DNA of 64,000 nt from Deinandra increscens subsp. villosa. Its lineage: Eukaryota; Streptophyta; Magnoliopsida; Asterales; Asteraceae. This document shows positions 45,226-56,150 of this stretch, piece by piece. A program made the position numbers and the translations under genes. The stretch lies in NCBI GenBank assembly GCA_039602395.1, contig JBCNJP010000006.1:11582952-11646951 (forward strand), in the 5' to 3' direction. Position 1 is the stretch's first letter. Every line of letters begins with the position of its first letter. Below the pieces are notes generated by a model that was given only the letters and a program-made list of their open reading frames with translations, made no database searches and was not told the origin of the DNA.

Positions 45226-45561
45226 ATGTCAACCGAAGATTCAGGAGGATCAACACCAATGGTTAAAGAACATAAGGCTTCTCTAACATGTCCGATGCTT
45301 ACCCCTACGAACTACAATGTGTGGGTAGCAAGGATTAAAGCCTTCTTTCGCGTGTATGGAATCCAACATGTAATAGAGAAAGAGGTGGTGCTAGCCGATA
45401 AGAAAAAATACGACATCGCGATAGCACTTCTTCTACAATCTATCCCGGAGGAACTTGTTCTTCAAGTTGCCCAATACGACTCCGCGAAGGAAATTTGGGA
45501 TGCGTTGAAGACTCGGTACGTGGGAGTTGATAGGGTTCGAGAAGCACGGATGGCGAGTTGA
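45226..45561 (+). pseudogene. Truncated Copia gag N-terminus
   Basis: 111 codons from MSTEDSGGS, with LTPTNYNVWVARIKAFF and the UBN2-like AKEIWDALKTRYVG. The frame is normal up to residue 105, where the deletion junction lies. An 18-bp repeat (GAGTTGATAGGGTTCGAG) occurs at 45524 and 45555, at the junction. Confidence 0.85.
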
Positions 45562-45895
45562 TAGGGTTCGAGCAGTTACGGAGGTCCTACCGTACGATTA
45601 CAACACCGGCCCGACTAGCGGATTACGTTCTAAATTCACGAGTGGAAGTAGAATCCCTCTTACTTTCCAAAGAAGATGAACCTAGAAACTATCAAGAGGC
45701 GAGCAAAGAAAAACATTGGGTGCAAGCAATGAGAACCGAGTTGGATTCGATACATCGGAACAAGACATGGGAACTAGTAACTTTACCTAAAGGAGTTAAA
45801 CCCATTGGCCTAAAGTGGTTGTACAAAACGAAAAGAAATGCGGACGGGTCACTAAACAAATATAAGGCCCGCCTCGTTGCTAAATGTTATGTATA
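45562..45895 (+). pseudogene. Copia reverse transcriptase, N-terminal part
   Basis: The frame opens with sequence of the gag-pol interior and then YQEASKEKHWVQAMRTEL and LVTLPKGVKPIGLKWLYKTK, the usual start of Copia RT. A one-base indel near 45890 moves the rest into another frame. Confidence 0.85.
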
Positions 45896-47229
45896 ACAAG
45901 AGTGTGGACTATGAAGAGGTATTTGCACCCGTGGCGAGATTAGAGACCGTTCGGTTATTAATTGGTCTCGCGACTCATAAGGGATGGATTCTTCATCACT
46001 TAGATGTAAAGTCGGTCTTCTTGCATGGTGAGCTCAAGGAGGAGGTTTGTGTGGGCCAACCGGATGGTTTCGTGAAAAAGGGTGAAGAGGAAAAGGTGTA
46101 TCGATTACACAAGGCTTTATACGGTTTAAAGCAAGCTTCGAGAGCGTGGAACTTGAAGTTAGACAACTTTCTAAAGCAACTAAACTTCACAAGATGTTTA
46201 CACGAACAAGCCATGTATCGGAAGGCAATCAACGATGATGTTCTTATTGTGGGGGTGTACGTAGACGATCTTATTGTTACCGGGTCATCGAAAAAAGGTG
46301 TAGCCGATTTCAAACATCAAATGGCTACCAAGTTTGAGATGAGCGACTTGGGTAAACTTACTTACTACCTGGGAATTGAGGTAACACAAACCGATGCCGG
46401 TATTTCGATAAAACAAGAAGCATACGCTAGGAAGCTACTGCATGAGATGAAGTTGAGTGAGTGCAACCCATCAAAAATCCCAATGGATCCAGGGCTGTTA
46501 ATCACGAAGTATGAAGATGGCAAGAGTGTTTATGCTACTTATTATCAAAGATGTATCGGATGCGTGACATATTTATTAAATACACGTCCAGATCTTGCAT
46601 TTGCTATTGGAGTTTTGAGTCGTTACATGCAGGCTCCAAAAGAGACACATTTAAATACACTAAAGCATGTTATGAGACATATACAAGGAACTAGTGGATA
46701 CGGAATAATGTTTGCTAAAGGAGGAAATTATGAAATAACGGGGTATAGTGATAGTAGTCACAATATTGACAAGGACGATGGGAAAAGTACTTCGGGTCAC
46801 ATATTTTATCTTGGAGATTCGCCAATTACGTGGTGCTCACAAAAACAAGCAACGGTCGCGTTGTCTTCATGTGAGACCGAGTTTATGGTCGCTACGGAAG
46901 CCTCGAAACAAGCCTTGTGGTTGCGAGAATTGTTAAGCCAAGTGATGGGTTGGGAAGCTAAGAAGGTGACTTTATTTCTAGACAACAAATCTGCCATAGC
47001 CTTGTCTAAAAATCCGGTGTTTCATGGACGTAGCAAACATATACATAGACAATACCATTTCGTTCGAGAATGTGTCGAGAATGATCTAATTAAGGTGGAC
47101 TTTATATGTGGAAGCTTACAAAAGGCAGATATACTCACGAAGCCACTTCCAAGACTAAAGTTCAAAGAAATGAGATCGATGATCGGGATGAAGGACCTCA
47201 TTAATTCGAGTTATGAATTAGGGGGGTGA
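45896..47229 (+). pseudogene. Copia reverse transcriptase and RNase H
   Basis: Contains VDYEEVFAPVARLETVRLL, HHLDVKSVFLHGEL, the catalytic VGVYVDDLIVTG and LGKLTYYLGIEV for RT, then RNase H (TGYSDSSHNIDKDDGKSTSG, SSCETEFMVATEAS and KSAIALSKNPVFHGRSKHI) and the C-terminal DILTKPLPRLKF. RNase H begins with SDSSHNI where related elements have SDSDWAG-like residues. About 440 codons are open, so with the missing domains supplied this enzyme would still look plausible. The upstream frameshift makes it a pseudogene. Confidence 0.92.
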
Positions 47230-47230
47230 A

Positions 47231-48670
47231 TGTTGGCTTAAGTCTAATTCATAAAGGCCCAAGCCACAATTTGGTGGATGGGCCCGGCCCGAGTCTAATG
47301 AGTGAAGGGGTCAGTTGGTAACTCTTAATGTGTAGAGGGACCTAATCTAACTTTAATAATGAGTTTAGGGTTAGAATGATGATTTTATATTAGTCTCTAA
47401 GTGTGTTGCTTGGTCTCCAAGATAAGGGTTAGAGTCTATAAATAGGGACCTAGTTTAGGTTTTATAGGAAGATATTCAAATGAGAAGTTTGTTTTGGGTA
47501 AGAAGGATAAGAAAGAATTTCAGCCATTGAATCTTGATCTAATAAAAAAGAAAGAAAAGGTATTTTAGTCTTAGCCACTTTTGTTGACTTTTTGTCTACT
47601 TCCCCCATTTTCTTTAAACATTCATAACTTTCACATACGACATTATTTTTAAAAAAAAATTACACCATAAAAACGAGCATTTTTTTATCTTTAAAACGCA
47701 TATAGTGTTGCTATATAAAATATGAAGAAAAAAAATTACTCTTTCGATTTTTGACACATGTCATTGTGTCAAAATATTCAGATCATTGTGTCATTGTGTC
47801 GTCGTGTCATAAGTATATATGGTGTTGCTATATATAAAATTAAATACTCTTTTGGTTTTTGGCACAATATGAAAAAATGATATGAACATTTTGACACATC
47901 ATTGTGTCATTGTGTCAAAATGTTCAGATCATTGTGTCATTGTGTCGTCGTGTCAAAAGTATATATAGTGTTGCTAAATATAAAATTAATTACCCTTTCG
48001 GTTTTTGGCATTATATGAAACAATGATCTAAACATTTTGACACATTATTGTGTCATTGTGTCAAAATGTTCAGATCATTGTGTCGTCGTGTCAAAAGTAT
48101 ATATATTGTGCTGCTATATATAAAATTAAAAAATTACTCTTTCGGTTTTTAACACCATATGACACAATGATCTGAACATTTTTACACAATATGACACAAT
48201 GATCTGAACATTTTGACACAATGACACAACGACACAATGATACAATGATCTGAACATTTTGATACAATCGAAGGAATAAAAAAATTAATTTTTTATATAG
48301 CAACACTATACACGTTTTAAAGATAAAAAACGCTCGTTTTTATGGTGTAATTTTTTTAAAAAAAAAATAATGTTGTATCTAAAAGTTATGAAGTTTTAAA
48401 AAATAGGGGGAATTTGATAAAAAGTCAAAAATACCCTTCCATCTTTTATTTTCTTTAGTTTTTCTCTCTAATTTACCTGGAAAATTTTAAGTCATAGATC
48501 TTCATTTAATTGAAGATCTAATAGCTATGATTCTTTCTTATCCTTCTTATCCAAACTAAATTTCTCACAATAACCTCACCCAGGTTTTATATTGTACCAA
48601 ATTCTCAATTAAAGTTTTTGAGTTATTTTTCTTTAATTCATTAGAGTTTTTGGATACCAATTATCTTTGA
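47231..48670 (+). mobile_element. 3' LTR split by a nested element
   Basis: The LTR is continuous from 47231 to 47466 and from 48592 to 48670, with AGGTTTTATA on both sides of the insertion. Confidence 0.93.
47467..48581. mobile_element. Non-autonomous Mutator-like element (MULE) in the LTR
   Basis: The 1115-bp insertion has a perfect 10-bp target duplication (AGGTTTTATA, 47457-47466 and 48582-48591), typical of Mutator-like elements. The ends form inverted repeats: GTAAGAAGGATAAGAAAGAAT is shared after imperfect tips. The interior has no gene; it holds long inverted repeats (TTTTAAAGATAAAAAACG with its partner near 47690) and direct repeats of TCATTGTGTCAAAATGTTCA. It can fold into a long hairpin. 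Confidence 0.9.
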
Positions 48671-48675
48671 GAAAG

Positions 48676-48996
48676 TAACCAGCGAGGTTGACGGAAAAAC
48701 AGACGGGAAAAGCTTAATGTTATGAAATTAATTTAGAATAAGAGGCCACATTAACCCTTGAGTTTGGTGAAATGGACATATTTAACCCCGAAGTTCATAT
48801 TGGTTTATTGTAGACCCTGAACTATAGATATTTGGTTTAACAAAAGTTAAGGTTATACGTTCTTAACATACATACCTAATTCATAACAAATGTAAGGGCC
48901 GATGGCAAAATAAAAGCATATGGTTAAACTTGATAGATGGTACACATGCTATAAATACTTAATTTATTATATGATTTTATTTAATTAATATATAAC
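48676..48996. other. Non-coding flank
   Basis: AT-rich, no feature recognised. Confidence 0.6.
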
Positions 48997-49009
48997 AAAT
49001 ACGTATTAA

Positions 49010-49287
49010 TTTTTTTTTTACGGCAAACACCCGGTTACTCGGAGGTCTCATCATGACAAACGACGCTACCCATGACACGCTGCGATCACAGGTCGTGCAA
49101 GTAACCAAGACCCTCTGTTTTGCACATCCATCCAAGAGGAAACCTATCGCCCAAAGGCCCAATGTGGTAAAACCTCTAACCCACCTCTATAATTTTTCAT
49201 TCATTTTTTTGTGTCCGGTGAAATTTGAACCCTTGACCTCCACATTGGAAGGCAAGGATGTATCCACTCCACCAAATGGTGGGGGAT
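49010..49287 (-). mobile_element. tRNA-derived SINE
   Basis: On the minus strand a pol III box A (TTGGTGGAGTGGAT) lies near the 5' end and a box B (GGTCAAGGGTTCAAATTTC, near GGTTCGAATCC) about 40 bp later. The tail is poly(A), seen as T(10) at 49010-49019. A perfect 13-bp target duplication, AAATACGTATTAA, flanks it at 48997-49009 and 49288-49300. The 278-bp length fits plant SINEs. Confidence 0.9.
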
Positions 49288-49300
49288 AAATACGTATTAA

Positions 49301-49914
49301 ATATATATAGGATGAAAGATAGTAATTATAATATATATAGTTAAATGATTCACACGACATTCCCCAAAGTTTTATTGCTTGAAACAAGCATTGAAATTAC
49401 AAGAATATTAAAAACAGGTCAGGTTTTCGGGTTTTCGAAGCACACAAATGTTATATAACACCGCGATAAGGCTAACGCTTGTCTAGATTCGTTTGCAAAA
49501 TGCATAGTGGTAAGTTTTATATGGCTTAGCTAGCTGTAGATATAATACACCGTACACATTTACCAACATTTGTTCTTACTTTACATTTTTATTATGAACT
49601 CACCAGCTTTTGCGCTGAGATACTTAACATGTCTTTCGCAAGTCGTTGAGGTACATGCCACGTGTAGGATGCATCCACATTTGCACTCTTTAGAACATGA
49701 TTTTTAAACATCTAAACTATTTACATTTTTGTTTGAGCGCGTGTTTGCGCAACTTTTACTTCTGAAATTTACATTTACGCTTCCACATGTGTTTGAAATT
49801 GTTGGCGTATTTTTAAACTTGTTTTTGCATGGTTTAGTATGCTAATGACTTGGATCCCGATTTGTTACACGTTTCATGGTTATACTCCGCATGTGAAAAT
49901 TTAGGGGTGTGACA
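49301..49914 (+). mobile_element. 3' part of a Tekay-like LTR
   Basis: Ends AAATTTAGGGGTGTGACA at 49914, matching other Tekay LTR ends in the window. The start is unclear. Confidence 0.5.
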
Positions 49915-50589
49915 CATATGTTATCATTCTCTTTGCATTCTTGATTTCTTGTATTTTATTAGAAAGGGTAGATCTATCACTGTAATTTGAGGTAACTAAA
50001 AAGACATAACTAATGTTAGTAAAAAAGGAGAATTTTGTTAGAAAATCATCAAAATAGTGATACCCAGTGTAAGTGTAATTAGTGAAGTAAAAGGATACAA
50101 TCTTCAAAAATGGATAAAAGTACATGACACAATTTCTAATATACTTTTAATATATTCGAGAACACCTTCAAAATTAATACAAACCATATACAAATCAACT
50201 GAAGCTGGTTTTCTGATGGCCCGACCTCGCTCGAGTGGACTAGATCCGACATAAGAACTTTTCGATGACTCGGTGTGGTAAAAGTATCTCTTTATAAACA
50301 AACATAGACATGCAAAATTACAACTCCACTAGAAAAAATTCATAGTTTCGCCACAACATTACATTCCAACTTGTTTAAAAAATTTACAAACTTGATATAT
50401 GATTATTTGATCAACAGAATGTTCTAAAAATTCATATTTCTCTAAAAGATGCAAGCATAATGCTACATCTTTTCTGTAAATTTCAATTCAAATTTCCGTT
50501 TTCAATATCTTTTAACATGTTTCAAACTTTCATTAAACTTATATAAAGCTCAATAAATTAACAAGTCCTTCCAAGGTTAGGAATTCAGC
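49915..50589. other. AT-rich non-coding DNA
   Basis: No gene or repeat recognised. Confidence 0.5.
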
Positions 50590-50930
50590 TTGATAGGAAA
50601 TCATCAACACCAAACACACGCACACACTCAAAAGAAACAAAAACAAAATATACGTATATATACTGGTTCGATCGGTGTGACCTATGTCCACTCTTTGCAA
50701 CTAGGGGATTTTATTCTCCATGTTCAAGGAATTATGAAGGCTTGCCATTTGTTTACACTAAACAAGCAAGTTAGGAACAAACAATCATAAATTAGAAAAC
50801 GTCCTAATTTAATCTAATTAGAATTAGGGTTGAATTTGGACTTCACTTGCTACCAAAGTAAAAGATGTGGGCCGACCCAAGGCTAGGGCGCATTACCCTA
50901 CCTTGGTTAAGCCTCCACATACGCCCAACA
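50590..50930 (-). mobile_element. 3' LTR of a minus-strand Copia element (left edge uncertain)
   Basis: Ends at ACGCCCAACA (50930), followed by the complement of a polypurine tract (ATCTCCCACTTTG). This gives a minus-strand LTR start TGTTGGGCGTATG. The other end is approximate. Confidence 0.55.
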
Positions 50931-51422
50931 ATCTCCCACTTTGAGACGCAAACTGACCTCCATCGTCTTTCCTTTTTGTAATCTTCATTCACCACTAGTG
51001 GCAGCGACCTTCTTTTCAGTGAATCTAAAGGTTCATTGAAGCTCTCCCAAGCTCCAACACATCAATAATGGATAAGCCTACCCTAACTTGTTCTCTGTCT
51101 CTGGTTGCTCCCATTGTAACTAAACTGTCACTTCGCTGGCATTTTAGATATCTTAAGAACACACATTGTCCATTGCAAACAAACAATAATATAGAGAGAC
51201 TTTCACAGCAGAAATCTTGGTTTTCTTGTACCTATACAAGTTCGTTCATTGCAAGTTTTCACACTTACTCTGCGTATCTCAAAGCTAAAAATGTTATGCT
51301 TACAAGACTTCATGAACTGAATCTTTTTCTTCATCAGAAGAACTGGACTCCTTCTTTAGCTTTTCTCCATCAAAGGAACTGGACTCCTTCTTTAGAGGTA
51401 ACTCGGCCATGTATAACGACTC
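50931..51422 (-). pseudogene. 3' end of a minus-strand Copia-type ORF
   Basis: On the minus strand an acidic Ser-rich tail (KKESSSFDGEKLKKESSSSDEE) with a 33-bp duplication lies before a stop near 51300. The rest is untranslated. The ORF is cut at 51423 by a Tekay LTR. Confidence 0.35.
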
Positions 51423-51739
51423 TATCACACCCCGAATTTCCATTAACGGAGTATAACCGTGTGGGATGTGATCCATACCAGAATCCAAGTCTTTATTTAC
51501 AACCATGCCATATTAAAGGATAAAACAATCGTGTATTACATTTAATAAATCAGAGTTTACATTTGCAATTCAGCGGAAGCATTAAAAGTTCACAAGGTTA
51601 CAGTTTAGCAAAAGTAATTACTAAGGTACTTGAAATACAATTCCCCAAAAGGTTTTACAAAAGACATGTATTGCCAACGCCCGTGCCATCCATGATCCTC
51701 AAAGCAACTTGAAAAGCATTCAACAATGAAGTGTCAGCA
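51423..51739 (-). mobile_element. Tekay-like LTR, left piece
   Basis: Starts TATCACACCCCGAATTTCC, a relative of the Tekay LTR at 13732 (TATCACACCCCC). It continues to GTGTCAGCA at 51739, where the 5.45-kb element is inserted. The right piece is 57191-59707. Confidence 0.8.
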
Positions 51740-52090
51740 TGAAAACGCCAGAGCGTGGGATCGGTCTGGTTCGATAACAATCGTGTATAAGAGAATGCAA
51801 ACAAAACGATGTAAATAAACTCAATCTCTCATTAATACTTGATAATCAGAGAATCAGAGTACAAACACACACTCTCACACAGAAGTTCGCTCAACTCTCA
51901 AAAACTAGTTACAAAGACACACACAAAACTATATATAGACCTACGGATGTCCGAACTCCCAAGCTTGTCCGAACTTGAGGTTCGGCCAAGGCTCGGCCAA
52001 GGTTCAGCCGGATTTCGGCCACCAGAACTTAAGTCTTAAAATCTTCGTGTCTTTGTCTGATCCAGCTCATTGCCATATCGTGTATCAACA
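51740..52090 (-). mobile_element. 3' LTR of the ORF-bearing element
   Basis: Minus-strand start TGTTGATACACGATATGG, similar to TGTTGATACCTGATATG of the element at 29234. A minus-strand TATA (CTATATATAG) lies at about 51929-51938, and a GTTCGG/CCGAAC motif cluster is at 51945-52020, upstream of it. The polypurine complement AACTCCCCCTTGG abuts 52090. Confidence 0.85.
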
Positions 52091-52230
52091 AACTCCCCCT
52101 TGGCAACAGCTGGACCGTTCTTCTCAGCCTTGAACATCTGCAGCAACCCCATCATCCTTCCTGACCAAATTATGGTTATTTCCAGCATAGATATCGAATG
52201 CAAAACAAACCCGTATCACCCTCTGGAACT

Positions 52231-53263
52231 TCAACGCTTGTCCATGTAATCAGGATGATACAAGATTGGATTGTGATAAAGATCGTCTATATCAGCCTTT
52301 GACAAATTGATTAGCCACATAGGATCGTAAATCTTCACAACTTGGTTGTTTTCCTTCAACACAATAACTGCTTCACCCGTTCTTTCGTTGTAGTACCACC
52401 ATCTCAGATCCTTGATGAAATCAAGCTTCATTTTCATCAAAGGAATCTTTTTCATTACATCTGGTGTCTTCGGAAACACCAAGATTATCAGTTTCTTGCA
52501 TGTTCTTTCGTGAACTCTTGTTCGGGATCGACGTCGTTTTGGCTTTTGAGGATCCAAAAACTAAAATCCTTCTCGACATTCCCTCTCAAGTGTCTTCTTA
52601 AAGTGCATACCCAACGCATCATCGCCATAACAACAAAATGGCTTTCTTGTCAGCTCACGAATATCCCAAACCGGCAAACTGCTGAAATCTTTGGCACACT
52701 TGAAGTACTGGATTCCATGTTCACGTTTAATCCCGTAGCACTTCAAGCTTGAAGCATACATCTAACTAATTATTTCACCTGAAACTTGACCCTTGAATTT
52801 GAAGAATGCTCTTTGCTTGATTGGTTTCGGAGGCGGAATATATTTAGCATGAAAAGCTTTCATGAACTCGTCAAATGTCTGACGCTGTTTCTGAACTTTA
52901 GCCTCCTTAACCATCGGGTCTTCAGGTTTTTCTGATTCTTTCTTTCTCAATCTTTCCTCAACCTCAGCATCTTTTTCCTCCGGAAATACCTCGAACTCAT
53001 CACCAGATTGATTATTATTGAAGTTGGAGTACAAATCTAGATATTCTTCTTCTGTGATATCCTCTATCTCAATCTCCTCTTCAAAATACCCTCTTCGTCT
53101 TCATCAGACTCTGGTTCAGGATCTTCATATTTCTCTGGAACTTTCTCATATGCTTTTCTCATCTCTTCTTCATTTAGATCAAACACTCTTTGCAACTCTT
53201 CAGCCGTCAAATCACCCACAAACTCACCTTCTTCGAGCGTCTACAACATTTTTGCAAAATCAC
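52231..53263 (-). pseudogene. C-terminal third of the non-gag-pol ORF
   Basis: From about 53263 downwards the minus strand reads TLEEGEFVGDLTAEELQRVF and a Glu-rich stretch. A frameshift near 53085 leads to EEEIEIEDITEEEYLDLYSN, then QRQTFDEFMKAFHAKYI. After an in-frame TAG come EHGIQYFKCAKDFSSLPVWD and IRELTRKPF, then a second in-frame TAG, a basic segment (KPKRRRSRTRV), and WWYYNERTGEAVIVLKENN with LSKADIDDLYHN at the end. In-frame stops are all TAG. No zinc knuckle, protease, RT or integrase signature is present. Function unknown. Confidence 0.55.
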
Positions 53264-54658
53264 TCATACTTGTTGCAGCTTGATTAGATGGAATTGAGGT
53301 GATCGGCACAGCTTCTCGTGAGTCTTTCTCCCCCTGGGAAGTAGATGTCCCAGCACCAAACCCGCGGTTCCAGATGGGCCTGGTCCTCCACCAACATTCC
53401 CCTGAGAATCATCTTGATCAGGATCATCGTTCAGAAATCGCATCGGATCTTCAGAACAACCCGAGCCATCTCTAATCTCCCCCTGGGCTTTAAACTTCTC
53501 CATCAAGAATTTAATCTGCTCACTCATTTCAAGAAGCATCTTAGACTGAGTCTGACTAGCCCTATTTAATCTCATAATTTCTTGATCTTTGGCTACGTCA
53601 CGACTCTGCAAAGTTGTGATCCGCTGACTCAAAATTTGATTCTCATCCTTCAAATCATCTTTATTTAACCGCAGCACAGTAATCATCTTTTCTTGTTCTT
53701 CAGACTTAGCTTTCAAGGCATCGATCTGAGATTGTTGGTCGTTTAGTGCGCTTTGAAGAATACTCGCTTGAGAGAAAGAAACTGAACCTTGTTCGAAATT
53801 GAAATTCACATCAGGTGTAGAATGTGCTGAAGCAGTAGCAGTTGCAGTTGAAAACACCGGAGTTGTGGGTGTAAATCCCACTGGCTGATTCACAAATTGC
53901 GCACCAGCACTTGCTGAAGGTGCTGTGCTAACAGTTGTCGATCTATTTGCATTCATCAGATCTTGCAAGAAGTCAGCCTGAACATCAGACACTGAAGTCT
54001 GAATAGTAGTAGACACTTCAGGCACAGACATAGCAGGAGTTGCTGAAGAAGAAACACCAGAACGAGGTTGCAGAATGAACTGTTGAACTCCTTTTCTCTT
54101 CTTAGTTCTTCCCCCAGCAATCGACTTCTGCCTTCTTTTTGTTGAAGGACCAGTAACTTGCTGTTTATCTTTACCAAAAATCACATCAGCATCAGAATTA
54201 TAGTCTTCATCAGACTCAGATGAGGCCACCACATCATACACACGATCTTTGTAACGATCGTTGCTCTTGTTCTTGCTGATTCGGTAAGCGAAATGTTCAT
54301 CGCTTCCCTTCCTGAGCTTTACATACTTCGAGTTGATCAAGACTCTCACTAACGGATTGTTTGTATCAGAGAAGTCTTCAGAATCAGCCCCAACATTCAG
54401 ATCTTCTTCATCTTCATCTGATTCATCTTCAAGGGTATTTACGGCTCGTGTCTCAGTCACATCGACAGATACAGGAACTTCCTGTGCTGAGACCACCGGT
54501 TCAGTAGTTGGCGGTTGAGAAACAGCTTGTTCAGGTCCTTGATTCACTGGTTCCTGGAATCTGATTCTGTTCTTCAATCCAGCTGTAATCGAGTTCTTCT
54601 GAATCACTTCCATCTTCATGACGAGGTGCACCCCGTGCTGGTGCCACATAATTGACAT
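53264..54658 (-). pseudogene. Middle of the non-gag-pol ORF: acidic, basic patch, coiled coil
   Basis: A 464-codon open frame. The first 30 codons overlap the upstream frame, so the true protein enters near 54560. It has an acidic region (EDESDEDEEDLN), a conserved-looking VRVLINSKYVKLRKGSDEHF segment, a basic patch that could be a nuclear signal (TKRRQKS ... RTKKRKG), a Ser/Thr/Ala-rich linker, and a coiled coil at about residues 305-395. A frameshift near 53335 ends it. Confidence 0.55.
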
Positions 54659-55430
54659 TGGCTAAATGACCAATTAAACGCTTCAGTTTCGGCTGAAACT
54701 CTGGAGCCTTCTTTTGATAAGACGCCAGAGCCCCAACACTTGCCTCCGTCATATGTTTCAGTTCCATTTTCTGGGCTGCATTCTTTATCAAATCAGGATA
54801 TTTATCATTGAGAACCATCTGAAGGAATCTGGGATTTGCCGCTTTCTTCTGTCTTTGTGTCAGATTATCTCTCATGTAGTGAAAGATCATCCCAAAAACA
54901 TTATACGGCCTGTTCATTACTAATGCATACATCAGAGATAGAATAATCTGCTGGACTTCATCATGACCAGAAATCCTATGTCCCAAGCAGACCAACAACA
55001 CGTGTGCCAAATACTTGTACGGGACACTTAGCGATGATTTGTACACCCATTCTTTACTCGGATCAACAGTATACCAAATCCGCTTCAAGAACGCCACATT
55101 ATCTTCATGAGGAAACTCAATACGTGCTGTTGTTGTATCTGATTCTAATTGCAACACCTGACGAATGTCAGCTTCAGTAACTTCAACCTCTTTGCCTTGA
55201 ATATTAGCAACAATTCTGATAGAAGCATTAGAAATTGTTCGTGTTATACTCCAAAATTCCATAATAATGTTCCGATACACATCACATTGTGTAGTGATGG
55301 CATAATGAATTCTGGACCTCCTTAGAAACTCAAAAATCCCTGATCCTCCAAATTTGTCAAGTTTTCCTCGTGTAACACCGATATGCGCACAGATGTTATG
55401 CTTGTCACCAATTTTCAAGTCGTTGGCCAT
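54531..55430 (-). pseudogene. N-terminal domain of the non-gag-pol ORF (possible PF20167-like)
   Basis: ATG at 55430 (MANDLKIGDKHNICAHIGV); the frame is open upstream to 55469, but a 3' splice-like TTTTCAG just before the ATG suggests this start, possibly after a leader intron. About 299 codons. Visible segments are GGSGIFEFLRRSRIHYAI, NIIMEFWSITRTI, EVEVTEADIRQVLQLES, PYKYLAHVLLVCLG, NRPYNVFGMIFHYMRDNL and NPRFLQMVLNDKYPDL. This order resembles plant transposon-protein domains of the PF20167 kind and the Athila ORF1-like region, but that is my recollection of the pattern, not a search. The frame ends by frameshift near 54560. The reader should treat the function as unknown. Confidence 0.55.
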
Positions 55431-55559
55431 ATCTGAAAATACATAAAAGAAAACATTCATTAAATTCAATGTTATTAACAGATATAATCACTGATTTCGT
55501 CAAATCATTATCGTTTGCGTAAACGAACAACATTCGATCAAAAATTCATAGACCGCCGA

Positions 55560-56150
55560 ACTCTGTCCGAGCCCCCTCCGAACCCCACATTCGGAGTCTC
55601 CGAACCCCAGGTAGAGTCTGGAAAACTCCGAAGAGTTTGAATTTGAAAACCAGTGAAAACGACCAAAATAGGCTACACAAATCAACACCCATGGTCGGTT
55701 TCTGATTATAAACCCATAAGAACCTCTTTTAATTGTTAAAAACAAGGTTTAGATGGTTAGTTTCCAGATCTGAGAATTGATTACAAGCCGGACGAGTTTT
55801 TGAATAGAAAAACCACAAGCAACAGTTGAAAACCTAATCTAAGACAATCAGTGAACTCGGAATCATTATATCTACCTAGAATCAGTCTCAAATCCGTCAA
55901 TAACAAGCTAATCAGAAAGTTGAAAAATTTGGCAGCCGTTCGGTGCAAGTTCGGAGATAACAGTAACTAATGACCTCCGAACTCCAGGATTGGCGAATTT
56001 ATAGGCCATGACGTTCGGACCTCCGAACGTCCTCCGAACTCTAAGTTCGGACGAACAGACACCGAACTCCACACTCGGCCATCTCCAAACCTTGTCCGAT
56101 GATGAACTTCGGACCTCCGAACTTCATGTTCGGTCGTCCGAACTCCAGGA
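55560..56150 (-). repeat. GTTCGG/CCGAAC motif array in the leader
   Basis: About twenty copies of CCGAAC or GTTCGG in both directions (CTCCGAACTCC, CTCCGAACCCC and GACGTTCGGACCTCC types). They lie upstream of the ORF on the minus strand, as in the related element at 29234. Confidence 0.85.

Larger units (their letters stand above)
44707..48670 (+). mobile_element. Copia element with internal deletion and nested insertion
   Basis: The target duplication GAAAG lies at 44702-44706 and 48671-48675. The 5' LTR is 44707-45021 (315 bp). The 3' LTR is 47231-48670; removing the 1115-bp nested element and one 10-bp duplication leaves exactly 315 bp. A primer-binding site (TGGTATCAGAG) starts at 45024, and a polypurine tract (TTAGGGGGGTGAA) precedes the 3' LTR. 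Gag is truncated and joined to reverse transcriptase; zinc knuckle, protease and integrase are deleted. Confidence 0.95.

Noticed and set aside
48091..48306. Minus-strand frame with SDHCVI repeats
   Set aside because: Translation of the TCATTGTGTC repeats in the Mutator-like element.
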